From Streptomyces albus subsp. chlorinus (GTDB taxonomy: Bacteria > Actinomycetota > Actinomycetes > Streptomycetales > Streptomycetaceae), in NCBI RefSeq assembly GCF_013302895.1, contig NZ_VJOK01000001.1:996135-1060134 (forward strand): a DNA stretch of 64,000 bases, read 5' to 3'. Positions 56,469 to 64,000 of this stretch are shown piece after piece. Position 1 is the first letter of the stretch, and each line of letters opens with the position of its first letter. Made by a program: the position numbers and the translations under genes. The notes beneath the pieces were generated by a model that saw nothing but the letters and a program-made list of their open reading frames with translations, had not been told where the DNA came from and made no database searches.

Positions 56469-58486
56469 CAGCCGCCGTTCTCCTTCTCTTTGCGCTGTTC
56501 CCTGTTGAAGTCGTCGACGTTCTTCTGGTGCTCGGCGGGGTCGTCGGTGAAGCGGGTGTCTCCCGGCTTGACGGTGACGAAGTACAGCCAGTCACCGTCC
56601 GTGGGTTTCAGTGCCGCCTCTATCGCCTGGTGCCCTGGGTTGCTGATGGGCCCCGGCGGGAGCCCCTTGTGCAGATACGTGTTGTACGGCGAGGGGTACT
56701 TGGTGTCGGCGACGGAGATGTCCAGCGTGAAGCGCCCCCTCGCGTAGTTGATGGTCGAGTCGAAGCCGAGCCTCATGTCCTTGTCGAGGCGGTTGTAGAT
56801 GACGCGGGACACCTTGCCGAACTCGTGGTCCTCCTGGGCCTCCGCCTGGATGAGCGAGGCTATGGTGACGATCTGCTCGGGGGTCTTGCCGGCCTTCTCG
56901 GCCTCGTCCTCCAGCCCCACCTTGGCGTACTCGGCCTCCGCCCGGTGGACCATCTTGCGGAGCACCTCCTTGGGGGTGCTGCTCTTGCCGATGCTGTACT
57001 TGGAGGGGAAGAGGAAACCCTCCGGCTTCCCGTGCGCCCACTTGGGCAGACCGATGTCCCCGGACTCGGCCACCTTCTTCGTGGTGCCCTTGGAGACGTC
57101 GAGCTTCTTGTCGATCTCCTCGTAGACCCTGGTGGCCCGCCAGCCCTCGGCGACGATGATGCCGTTCTGGCTGGCCGGGTCGAGCATCATCTCCACGGCA
57201 CTGGCACCGGACATCTTCTTGCGCAGCACGTAGGTGCCCGCCTGGATGCGCTGCGCCTTGCCGTTGCCGTCGGCCGCGTCCACGAAGGCACCGGGGCTCT
57301 TGACCACGCCCGCCTTGTGGAGGACCGCGCCCATCTCCGCGAGGGAGGCGCCGTCGGGGATGTCCACCATGACCTCGCCGGAGCCCCGGCCAGGGTAGTC
57401 GGGCGCGGGGGCGAAGTGGGCCTGGTAGAAGTCGTAGCCGACGTAGCCGACCACCCCGACACCGGCGGCCAGGGCGACCGAGATCACCACGCCGCAGCCG
57501 CGTCCGCGCCTGGCCCCGGGCCTGCCGCCCCGGCGGCGGCCCCGGACCTCGTCGTCGTCCTCGTCCTCGTCGCGGCCGTCCTCGGGCCCCTCGTCGTCAC
57601 GGCCCAGGAAGAAGTCCCGTTCGCCCTGGTCGGGGCCGGGGTCCCAGCCGGTCTCCGGGTCCGCTGCCGTACCGGGCGCGGGGCGGGGGTCGGGAGGGGC
57701 GTGCGGGTGCGGGGCGGTCCCGGCCGGGTGGCCGGCCCGCTGCGCGAGGGGGGCCGGGTACTCACCGGTGCCCGGCTCCCCGCCCGGGTAGGCACCCGCC
57801 GGGTACTCGCCGGTCCGGTACTCGCCCGAGGCGTACTCCCCGGTCCCGTACTCCCCCGTGCGGTACTCCCCGGTGCGGTACTCCCCCGTGCGGTACTCCC
57901 CCGTCGGGTACTCCCCGGTCCCGTACTCCGTGCCGTACCCACCGGCCGGGTACTGCCCGGTGTGGTGTCCGGCGGCCGGGTACTCGCCGGTCCGGTACTC
58001 GCCCGAGGGGTACTCCCCGGTCCCGTACTCGCCCGTGCGGTACTCCCCGGTCCCGTACTCCCCGGTGACGTACTCCCCCGTCGGGTACTCACCGGAGGGG
58101 TACTCGCCCTGGTAGTACTCGCCCGTCCCCCAGGGGTCCGTGTAGCCCGCGCCGTGCTGGTGCCCCACCTGCTGGTACCCACCCGTGTCGGCGTAGGCCC
58201 CTGGGTCGTACCGCTGCTCCGCGCCGGGTGCCGGCGGCGCGGCCTGCGGGTGGGCGTGGCCGTCCCAGCCACCGTTGCCGTTGCCGTACTGCTGCTGGTC
58301 GTAGGGGTACTGCTGCTGGTACTGCTGTCCCGCGTACTGAGCGTGACCGGAACCGTCCCCCTGCGGCGGCTGCTGGTCCCAGCCGTCGTACCCGGGCTGC
58401 TGACCACCGCTCCACCCCTGGTCCCCGTAGAGGGGGTCGTCAGGGTCCCACGGTGGGGAACCAGGTCCCCGGCCATACTCAGTCAT
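56468..58486 (-). CDS. mltG: endolytic murein transglycosylase MltG with long GEY-repeat tail
   Basis: Cuts nascent glycan strands and so sets peptidoglycan chain length. Residues 1-118 are Gln/Gly/Tyr-rich, and 119-243 consist largely of five-residue units such as TGEYR, TGEYP and SGEYP. An acidic/Arg-rich stretch leads to one transmembrane helix (about 332-352), and the extracytoplasmic YceG domain fills the rest. The likely catalytic Glu is 549 (ASLIQAEAQ), followed by YNRLDKDMRLGFDSTINYA. The repeat-rich half is predicted to be cytoplasmic. At 672 residues it is about twice the length of E. coli MltG. The ATG is at 58486. Confidence 0.92.
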   Translation of the reverse strand: MTEYGRGPGSPPWDPDDPLYGDQGWSGGQQPGYDGWDQQPPQGDGSGHAQYAGQQYQQQYPYDQQQYGNGNGGWDGHAHPQAAPPAPGAEQRYDPGAYADTGGYQQVGHQHGAGYTDPWGTGEYYQGEYPSGEYPTGEYVTGEYGTGEYRTGEYGTGEYPSGEYRTGEYPAAGHHTGQYPAGGYGTEYGTGEYPTGEYRTGEYRTGEYRTGEYGTGEYASGEYRTGEYPAGAYPGGEPGTGEYPAPLAQRAGHPAGTAPHPHAPPDPRPAPGTAADPETGWDPGPDQGERDFFLGRDDEGPEDGRDEDEDDDEVRGRRRGGRPGARRGRGCGVVISVALAAGVGVVGYVGYDFYQAHFAPAPDYPGRGSGEVMVDIPDGASLAEMGAVLHKAGVVKSPGAFVDAADGNGKAQRIQAGTYVLRKKMSGASAVEMMLDPASQNGIIVAEGWRATRVYEEIDKKLDVSKGTTKKVAESGDIGLPKWAHGKPEGFLFPSKYSIGKSSTPKEVLRKMVHRAEAEYAKVGLEDEAEKAGKTPEQIVTIASLIQAEAQEDHEFGKVSRVIYNRLDKDMRLGFDSTINYARGRFTLDISVADTKYPSPYNTYLHKGLPPGPISNPGHQAIEAALKPTDGDWLYFVTVKPGDTRFTDDPAEHQKNVDDFNREQRKEKENGG
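57758..58132 (-). repeat. 15-nt tandem repeat tract in mltG
   Basis: About 20 imperfect copies of a 15-nt unit (GTACTCCCCGGTGCG type on the plus strand) encode the GEY pentapeptides. Variation is mostly at one codon per unit (R, P, G, V, A). Copy number probably varies between strains. Confidence 0.9.
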
Positions 58487-58625
58487 CGATCCCCTTGAGA
58501 CGCGAGAGCGGCAGCCGGGTCACTCCCCGCCCGACTCCTGCGTCTCGGGCCCCGCCACCGGACGGATACGCCACGAGCGGTGTTGCGGCGGCTGCCGTGT
58601 CGCGCGGAACGTTACCGTACAGCGA

Positions 58626-59120
58626 TCAGACAACCACCTCGACGCACTGCCCGGGCGGACGGCCCGAGCCGCGCTCGGTCTCCAGCGCGTTCTGCAGGAT
58701 CACCACGGCGGCGGCCTGGTCGATACGGGAACGCCCCTTCCTGGAGCCGACTCCGGAGGCCCGCATGCCCTGAGCCGCGGTGACCGTCGAGAGGCGTTCG
58801 TCGACGAGCCGCACCGGCGTGGGTGTGATGTTTTTCGCCAGTTGCCCGGCGAAGGCCCTCACCTTGGCCGCCGCCGGGCCCTCCCCGCCGCTGAGCGAAC
58901 GGGGCAGCCCGACGACGACCTCCAGCGGCTCGTACTCCTCGACCAGCTCGGCCAGCCGCCGCTGCGCCGCCGGGACGTCCCGTCCCGGCACGGTCTCCAC
59001 GGGCGTGGCCAGGAGCCCGTCGGGGTCGCTGCTCGCGACCCCGATCCGGGCGTCCCCCACGTCCACGGCGAGCCGCCGGCCGCGCCGGAAGGCCGCCGGG
59101 CCCTCCGCGTCCGGCACCAT
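58626..59120 (-). CDS. ruvX: Holliday junction resolvase-like RuvX/YqgF
   Basis: A 164-residue RNase H-fold protein, implicated in 16S rRNA 5' processing and in junction resolution. It has LAVDVGDARIGVASSDPDG (first acidic residue), VVGLPRSLSGGEGPAA, RLVDERLSTVTAA (second) and SRIDQAAAVVILQNAL (last Asp). The ATG at 59120 overlaps the alaS stop by one base. A 139-nt gap separates it from mltG. Confidence 0.95.
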   Translation of the reverse strand: MVPDAEGPAAFRRGRRLAVDVGDARIGVASSDPDGLLATPVETVPGRDVPAAQRRLAELVEEYEPLEVVVGLPRSLSGGEGPAAAKVRAFAGQLAKNITPTPVRLVDERLSTVTAAQGMRASGVGSRKGRSRIDQAAAVVILQNALETERGSGRPPGQCVEVVV

Positions 59121-61795
59121 CAGGCGTGCTCCCCCGCCTCGGCGACCAGGCGTTCCACCGCGGCGACGGCCTCGTCCACGGCCTCCGGGTTCTGGCCGCC
59201 GCCCTGGGCGACGTCCGGCTTGCCGCCGCCCCCGCCGCCGAGGGTCTTGGCGGCCGTGCGCACCAGATCACCGGCGCGCAGCCCGGCCTCGCGCGCCCCC
59301 TCGTTGGTGGCGATGACGGTGAGCGGCCGGCCGTTGGTCACCGCGAACAGCGCGACCACGGCCGGACGGGAGCCGAGCCGCTGCCGCACGTCCAGCACCA
59401 GCGTGCGCAGGTCGTCGGCGGCCGTGCCGTCCGGCACCCGGGCGGCGGCCAGCGAGATCCCGCGCACGTCCCTGGCGCCCTCGGCGATGCCCGCCGCGGC
59501 CTGGAGGACCTTCTCGGCGCGGAACCGCTCGATCTCCTTCTCGGCGTCCTTGAGCCGGGTCAGCATGCCGGAGATCCGCTCCGGCAGCTCCTCGGAGCGC
59601 CCCTTGAGCAGCTCGGTGAGCTGCGAGACCACGGTGTGCTCACGGGCGAGGAACTTGTAGGCGTCCACGCCGACCAGCGCCTCCACGCGGCGCACGCCGG
59701 AACCGATGGACGACTCGCCCAGCAGCTTCACCAGACCGAGCTGCGCGGTGTTGTGCACGTGGGTGCCGCCGCACAGCTCCTTGGAGAAGTCACCGATGGT
59801 CACCACGCGGACGGTCTGGCCGTACTTCTCGCCGAACTCGGCGAGCGCGCCCTGCTTCTTGGCGTCGTCGATGCCCATGTACTCGGCGTGCACGTCGAGT
59901 TCCCTGGCCAGCACCTCGTTGATCTTCTGCTCGACGTCGGTGAGCACCGTGCCGGGCACCGCCGCGGGCGAGCCGAAGTCGAAGCGGAAGCGGCCCGGGG
60001 CGTTCTCGGAGCCGGCCTGCGCCGCCGTCGGACCGAGCGCGTCGCGCAGCGCCTGGTGGGTGAGGTGGGTGGCGCTGTGGGCGCGGGCGATGGAGCGGCG
60101 CCGGTCCACGTCGATCTGCGCGTAGGCGGAGGCGCCGACGGTGACCTCACCGACCTGGACGGAGCCCTTGTGCACGCTCACGCCGGGCACCGGCTGCTGG
60201 ACGTCGCGCACCTCGATGACGGCGCCGCCCTCCAGCCGGATGCGCCCGGTGTCGGCGAGCTGGCCGCCGCCCTCGGCGTAGAAGGGGGTGCGGTCGAGGA
60301 CGACCTCGACCTCGTCGCCCTCGCTCGCGGCGGGCGAGGAGACGCCGTCCACCAGCAGCCCGACGACGGTGGCCTCGCCCGAGGTGTCGGAGTAGCCGGT
60401 GAAGTCGGTGGTGCCGGCGCTGTCGGCGATCTCGCGGTAGGCCGACATGTCGGCGTGGCCCTGCTTCTTGGCCTTGGCGTCGGCCTTGGCGCGCTCCCGC
60501 TGCTCCTTCATCAGCCGGCGGAAGCCCTGCTCGTCCACCGACAGGCCCTGCTCGGCGGCCATCTCCAGGGTGAGGTCGATGGGGAAGCCCCAGGTGTCGT
60601 GGAGCAGGAACGCCTTGTCGCCGGAGAGCACCGTGCCGCCCGCCCGCTTGGTGTCGGCGACGGCCGTGTCGAGGATGTTGGTGCCGGCCTTCAGCGTCTT
60701 GAGGAAGGCGGCCTCCTCCGCGAGCGCGACCGTCTCGATGCGCTTGCGGTCGGTGATCAGCTCGGGGTACTGCCGGCCCATCGTCTCGATGACGACGTCG
60801 ATCAGGTCCCGCACCACCGGGCCGGTGGCGCCCAGGATGCGCATGTTGCGGATGGCGCGGCGCATGATGCGGCGCAGCACGTAGCCGCGGCCCTCGTTGC
60901 CCGGGGTGACGCCGTCACCGATGAGCATCACGGAGGTGCGGATGTGGTCGCACACCACGCGCAGCGAGACGTCGGACTCCTCGGCGGCACCGTAGGCGAC
61001 GCCGGTCAGCTCGGTGGCCTTGTCGATGACGGCACGCGAGGTGTCGATCTCGTACATGTTGCGCACGCCCTGGAGGATCATCGCCAGGCGTTCGAGGCCG
61101 AGACCGGTGTCGATGTTCTTGCTGGGCAGCTCACCGAGGATCTCGAAGTCGGTCTTGGTGGAGCCCTCGCCGCGCTCGTACTGCATGAAGACGAGGTTCC
61201 AGATCTCCACGTACCGCTCGTCGTTGACGGCGGGGCCGCCCTCGCGGCCGAACTCCGGGCCGCGGTCGTAGTTGATCTCCGAGCAGGGGCCGCACGGGCC
61301 GGGCACGCCCATGGACCAGTAGTTCTCCTCCATGCCCAGGCGCTGGATGCGCTCGGCGGGCACGCCGACGACCTCGCGCCAGATGCGCTCGGCCTCGTCG
61401 TCCTGCTCGTAGACGGTGATCCACAGGCGCTCCGGGTCCAGCCCGTAACCGCCCTTGTCCTGCGGGGTGGTCAGCAGCTCCCAGGCGAGCTTGGCGGCGC
61501 CCTCCTTGAAGTAGTCGCCGAAGGAGAAGTTGCCGCACATCTGGAAGAAGGTGCCGTGCCGGGTGGTCTTGCCGACCTCCTCGATGTCCGGCGTGCGCAC
61601 ACACTTCTGGACGCTGGTGGCGCGCGGCCACGGCGGGGTGACCTCACCCAGGAAGTACGGCTTGAAGGGCACCATCCCCGCGGGGACCAGCAGCAGGGTC
61701 GGGTCGTCGGCGATCAGCGACGCCGACGGCACGACATGGTGCCCCCGCTCCTCGAAGAAGCGCAGCCAGCGGCGGCGGATTTCAGCCGACTCCAT
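59120..61795 (-). CDS. alaS: alanyl-tRNA synthetase
   Basis: Charges tRNA-Ala. The 891-residue protein has the class II catalytic core (start [23 protein letters not shown]), the editing domain with [16 protein letters not shown] and the zinc/Cys segment [16 protein letters not shown], and the C-terminal oligomerisation domain ending in the glycine-rich [18 protein letters not shown]. The ATG at 61795 overlaps the stop of the upstream small gene (TGATG). Confidence 0.98.
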   Translation of the reverse strand: MESAEIRRRWLRFFEERGHHVVPSASLIADDPTLLLVPAGMVPFKPYFLGEVTPPWPRATSVQKCVRTPDIEEVGKTTRHGTFFQMCGNFSFGDYFKEGAAKLAWELLTTPQDKGGYGLDPERLWITVYEQDDEAERIWREVVGVPAERIQRLGMEENYWSMGVPGPCGPCSEINYDRGPEFGREGGPAVNDERYVEIWNLVFMQYERGEGSTKTDFEILGELPSKNIDTGLGLERLAMILQGVRNMYEIDTSRAVIDKATELTGVAYGAAEESDVSLRVVCDHIRTSVMLIGDGVTPGNEGRGYVLRRIMRRAIRNMRILGATGPVVRDLIDVVIETMGRQYPELITDRKRIETVALAEEAAFLKTLKAGTNILDTAVADTKRAGGTVLSGDKAFLLHDTWGFPIDLTLEMAAEQGLSVDEQGFRRLMKEQRERAKADAKAKKQGHADMSAYREIADSAGTTDFTGYSDTSGEATVVGLLVDGVSSPAASEGDEVEVVLDRTPFYAEGGGQLADTGRIRLEGGAVIEVRDVQQPVPGVSVHKGSVQVGEVTVGASAYAQIDVDRRRSIARAHSATHLTHQALRDALGPTAAQAGSENAPGRFRFDFGSPAAVPGTVLTDVEQKINEVLARELDVHAEYMGIDDAKKQGALAEFGEKYGQTVRVVTIGDFSKELCGGTHVHNTAQLGLVKLLGESSIGSGVRRVEALVGVDAYKFLAREHTVVSQLTELLKGRSEELPERISGMLTRLKDAEKEIERFRAEKVLQAAAGIAEGARDVRGISLAAARVPDGTAADDLRTLVLDVRQRLGSRPAVVALFAVTNGRPLTVIATNEGAREAGLRAGDLVRTAAKTLGGGGGGKPDVAQGGGQNPEAVDEAVAAVERLVAEAGEHA

Positions 61796-62217
61796 CAGTG
61801 GTCCTCATTCCGGTCGTTCGGGTGGGTGGGGTGGGACTGCTCGTCCGGGTGGTCCGGCCGGCCCGGGTCACGGGGCAGCGCCCTGGCGCCGAGGGGGCCG
61901 GGCTGCCGTGCGGGCCGCCGGGACGGAAGGGCGGCGGTGCGGGCGGGCGCCCGTCGGGCGGGCAGCTGCCGGGGACTCTCCGCCGCGTCGGGCGCCGACA
62001 GCCCCAGCGCGTCCTTGAGTTCGCTCTCGCGCTGGGCCATCCCGGCCCGCACGTCGAGGGCGAACTCGCGCAGCCGGTGGCCGCCTTCGACGGCCTCGTC
62101 GGCCGCGCGGAGCGCCAGCGCGTCGGGCGCCAGGCTGCGGATCTTGCGCTGGACCTTGGTGGTGGCCCAGACCCCGGCAGCGGCGCCGGTGGTGAACCAG
62201 AAGGCTCGGCGGAACAC
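61795..62217 (-). CDS. small protein of unknown function (DUF6167-like)
   Basis: A 140-residue protein with a short N-terminal hydrophobic segment ([18 protein letters not shown]), a helical middle ([33 protein letters not shown]) and an unstructured Pro/Arg/His-rich tail. It resembles the Streptomyces family DUF6167. The GTG at 62217 begins just after the DUF948 gene, and its stop overlaps the alaS start, so it is coupled to alaS translation. No function is known. Confidence 0.75.
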   Translation of the reverse strand: MFRRAFWFTTGAAAGVWATTKVQRKIRSLAPDALALRAADEAVEGGHRLREFALDVRAGMAQRESELKDALGLSAPDAAESPRQLPARRAPARTAALPSRRPARQPGPLGARALPRDPGRPDHPDEQSHPTHPNDRNEDH

Positions 62218-62223
62218 GCGCGC

Positions 62224-62664
62224 TCAGCCCCTTCCGCGCTTGCGGCCGCCCCTCCGGGCGGCGGGAACGGTACGGCTGACGACGACCTTCCGGCCGCCCC
62301 GCCCGGTCTGCGTGCCGGCGTCCTTGCGGCCCAGTGCGCGCCGGACGCCGTAGCCGAAGGCCGCGACCTTGACGAGCGGGCCGCCGAACGCGGTGGAGAC
62401 GGTGGAGGAGAGCGCGGAGGCGTTCTGGGTGACCTCCTGGACGTCCGAGGCGATGGCGTCGACGCGGTCGAGCTGGGTCTGCGCGGAGCGGACGGTCGCC
62501 GACGCCTCGCCCAGGAGGGGAACCGCCTGCTCGGTCACGCCTGTCACCAGCTTGGTCGCCGCCTTGAGCGTCTGCGCGAGCCTCACCAGCACCACGGCGA
62601 GGAACGACACCAGGATCGCCCAGAAGACGGCCACGAGGAGGCCGGCCACTTCTCCACCGGACAC
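62224..62664 (-). CDS. DUF948 domain-containing membrane protein
   Basis: A 146-residue protein with an N-terminal transmembrane helix (GEVAGLLVAVFWAILVSFLAVVLVRLAQ) followed by a long amphipathic helix rich in Val/Thr/Gln, typical of DUF948, and a basic C-terminal tail (ARRGGRKRGRG). The GTG at 62664 has AGGGAAG upstream. The pair with the following small gene, between rpsD and alaS, is conserved in Streptomyces as I recall. Function is unknown; a structural role at the membrane is plausible. Confidence 0.8.
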   Translation of the reverse strand: MSGGEVAGLLVAVFWAILVSFLAVVLVRLAQTLKAATKLVTGVTEQAVPLLGEASATVRSAQTQLDRVDAIASDVQEVTQNASALSSTVSTAFGGPLVKVAAFGYGVRRALGRKDAGTQTGRGGRKVVVSRTVPAARRGGRKRGRG

Positions 62665-62898
62665 GCTGCACCGCTTCCCTTGATGGTCATGGGGTCGGCC
62701 GCCGCTCGCCGGGTGGCCGACCGCGGCGGCGTATGAGGTACCGACCTTATCGCGCCCGGCCACCGCCTCCGTACCGCATTCCGCGCGGCCGGGCCCGCGG
62801 GTTGCCAGGCCGGCCCGGGAACGCCGCGGCCCGCCGTGCCCGGCCGGGGTGAGCGGCGTCGGGCAGGCGGGCTGCGGTGTGCGGAGCGGTGCGGCGGG

Positions 62899-63510
62899 TC
62901 AGCGGGCGTAGTACTCGACGACCAGCTGCTCGTCGCAGATCACCGGGATCTCCTTGCGGTTGGGGTCCCGGTCCAGCCGGAAGGCGAGCGCCTGGAGGTT
63001 GACCTCCAGGTAGCGCGGGGTCTCGCCCTCACCGGCGTAGCCGCCCTCGCGGGCGACCTGGAAGGGGTACTTGTCGCGGCTGCGCTCGCGGACGGTGACC
63101 ACGTCGTCGGGACGGACGCGGAAGGACGGCTTGTCCACCTTGCGGCCGTTGACCGCGATGTGGCCGTGCACGACCATCTGGCGGGCCTGGTAGATGGTGC
63201 GGGCCAGGCCGGCGCGCAGGACGAGCGCGTCCAGCCGCCGCTCCAGCTCGATCACCAGGGCCTCACCGGTCTTGAGGTCCGTCTTGCGGGCGCGCTCGTA
63301 GGCGCGGCGCATCTGGCTCTCGCTGATGTCGTACTGCGCGCGCAGGCGCTGCTTCTCCAGCAGACGGACCTTGTAGTCACTGTTCTGCTTGCGGCCCCGG
63401 CCGTGCTCCCCGGGCGGGTACGGGCGCTGCTCGAAGTACTTGACGGCCTTCGGGGTCAGCGCGACGCCCAGGGCACGCGACTTCTTGACCTTGGGACGCG
63501 ACTGGTTCAC
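62899..63510 (-). CDS. rpsD: 30S ribosomal protein S4 (zinc-free form)
   Basis: A 203-residue primary 16S rRNA-binding protein. The S4 RNA-binding domain ([32 protein letters not shown]) is normal. The N-terminal region has no Cys cluster, so this is the C-minus type that needs no zinc. In Streptomyces rpsD stands apart from the alpha operon, as here. The GTG at 63510 follows GGAGGT. Its promoter region faces an iron box shared with the divergent DUF2470 gene. Confidence 0.97.
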   Translation of the reverse strand: MNQSRPKVKKSRALGVALTPKAVKYFEQRPYPPGEHGRGRKQNSDYKVRLLEKQRLRAQYDISESQMRRAYERARKTDLKTGEALVIELERRLDALVLRAGLARTIYQARQMVVHGHIAVNGRKVDKPSFRVRPDDVVTVRERSRDKYPFQVAREGGYAGEGETPRYLEVNLQALAFRLDRDPNRKEIPVICDEQLVVEYYAR

Positions 63511-63532
63511 GTTGAACGGACCTCCGTGTAAG

Positions 63533-63551
63533 TTAGGTGAGCCTTACCTTA
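63533..63551. promoter_or_regulatory. iron box (DmdR/IdeR-type operator)
   Basis: TTAGGTGAGCCTTACCTTA matches 16 of 19 positions of the actinobacterial iron box TTAGGTTAGSCTAACCTAA. It lies 15 nt upstream of the DUF2470 start codon (63566) and 23 nt upstream of the rpsD start on the other strand. Fe2+-bound DmdR repressors bind such sites in Streptomyces. Confidence 0.8.
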
Positions 63552-63565
63552 GCCGAGGAGCACGT

Positions 63566-64000
63566 ATGTTTCGACCTGGGATTTCCCTGCCTGGCACAGA
63601 CGCCGAGGAGGAACAGCCGCGTCCCGTGGAAGACGCCCGGCAGCCCTCCGCCGCCGAGCGTGTACGAACCCTCGCACAATCCAGCGTATCCGCCCTGCTG
63701 ACCATTCCCGGAGCCGAGCAGGGCCCCCCTGAGCTGGGCGCGGGCGTCCCCGAGGCCCGTACCGTCACCCCCTCCGGAGACGTCCTTGTGCTGGTCCCGG
63801 CGGACTCGCCCGAGGCCCGCGTGTGCGCCTACGCCCAGGACGACGACCTCGCCGCGGTGATGGAAATCACGGATGTGGCACCCGTCTCGGTGCCCCACCG
63901 GGTACGGGGCCGCGCCTGGCTCGCCGGCTGGCTCACCCCCGTACGCGGCGACGAGCGCGCCGCCTGCGCCCGGCTCCTGGCCGAGGCCGCGCCCTCCGCG
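63566..64000 (+). CDS. DUF2470 domain protein (HugZ-like), 3' end outside window
   Basis: The first 145 residues are visible. A short acidic N-terminus is followed by ERVRTLAQSSVSALLTIPGAE, VTPSGDVLVLVPADSP and VPHRVRGRAWLAGWLTPV, as in Streptomyces DUF2470 proteins. DUF2470 is also the C-terminal domain of HugZ-type haem oxygenases and of plant chloroplast haem-binding proteins, so haem or iron handling is plausible. The ATG at 63566 has GAGGAG 5 nt upstream and an iron box just before it, which supports iron-regulated expression. Confidence 0.82.
   Translation, partial: MFRPGISLPGTDAEEEQPRPVEDARQPSAAERVRTLAQSSVSALLTIPGAEQGPPELGAGVPEARTVTPSGDVLVLVPADSPEARVCAYAQDDDLAAVMEITDVAPVSVPHRVRGRAWLAGWLTPVRGDERAACARLLAEAAPSA

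Noticed and set aside
57858-58115. Plus-strand open frame of repeated RYSPV units opposite mltG, and the regular 15-nt repeats as a possible CRISPR array
   Set aside because: The repeats are contiguous 15-mers without spacers, and the minus-strand frame continues into a good YceG domain. The plus-strand frame is a by-product of the codon pattern.

Overview
The window is a high-GC, densely packed chromosomal segment with frequent GTG and TTG starts and stop/start overlaps, typical of Streptomyces. Gene content and order support this. From memory of S. coelicolor, the run hisG-hisE-ribH-ribBA ... guaB1 ... rpe-rsmB-fmt-priA-metK-coaBC-rpoZ-gmk-sIHF-pyrF-pyrD-carB-carA-pyrC-pyrB-pyrR-bldD-nusB-efp-aro genes-mltG-ruvX-alaS-rpsD matches its conserved core. 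bldD (a developmental regulator) and sIHF point to the same group. No prophage, insertion sequence, CRISPR array or biosynthetic cluster is visible.

Layout. 1-3.3 kb: end of a CbxX-type AAA gene facing two coupled CNNM/CorC-type membrane proteins. 3.4-10.1 kb (minus): the riboflavin operon ribD-ribE-ribM-ribBA-ribH under an FMN riboswitch, followed by hisE, hisG and a small membrane protein. 10.3-20.9 kb: accessory genes, namely an MFS transporter, a uracil permease, GNAT, DUF5995, an LLM oxidoreductase, a flavin amine oxidase/amidase/Lrp cassette whose Lrp gene is frameshifted, an SGNH hydrolase and a methyltransferase. 21-25.5 kb: guaB1, a cation/proton antiporter with its TrkA-C partner, and a SorC-type regulator. 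25.6-37.5 kb: rpe, rsmB, fmt, a repeat-bearing HTH protein, a helicase-deficient type of priA, metK, coaBC, rpoZ, gmk and sIHF. 37.7-48.0 kb: the complete pyrimidine operon pyrR-pyrB-pyrC-(membrane protein)-carA-carB-pyrD-pyrF, with a PyrR-binding RNA loop at its head and an intrinsic terminator at its end. 48.2-52.6 kb: bldD and, convergent to it, nusB, efp, an altered M24 peptidase and a Pro/His-rich P-loop protein. 52.7-63.5 kb (minus): aroB, aroK, aroC, aroE, mltG, ruvX, alaS, two small membrane-associated proteins and rpsD. A DUF2470 gene behind an iron box starts at 63566 and runs off the window.

The most unusual object lies between priA and metK (about 32831-32915, minus strand). It has the T-arm, long variable arm and 3' acceptor strand of a class II tRNA, then a 7-nt spacer, then the matching 5' acceptor strand and D-arm. 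The tRNA halves are therefore in circularly permuted order. Whether it makes a working tRNA is unknown, because I could not find a normal anticodon loop with U33.

Other points of interest are the G8 frameshift in the Lrp gene, the iron box at 63533, the BldD box on the bldD -10 region, the PyrR loop beside the pyrR ribosome-binding site, an aminopeptidase P-like protein lacking two metal ligands, and MltG with a long GEY-repeat cytoplasmic tail.
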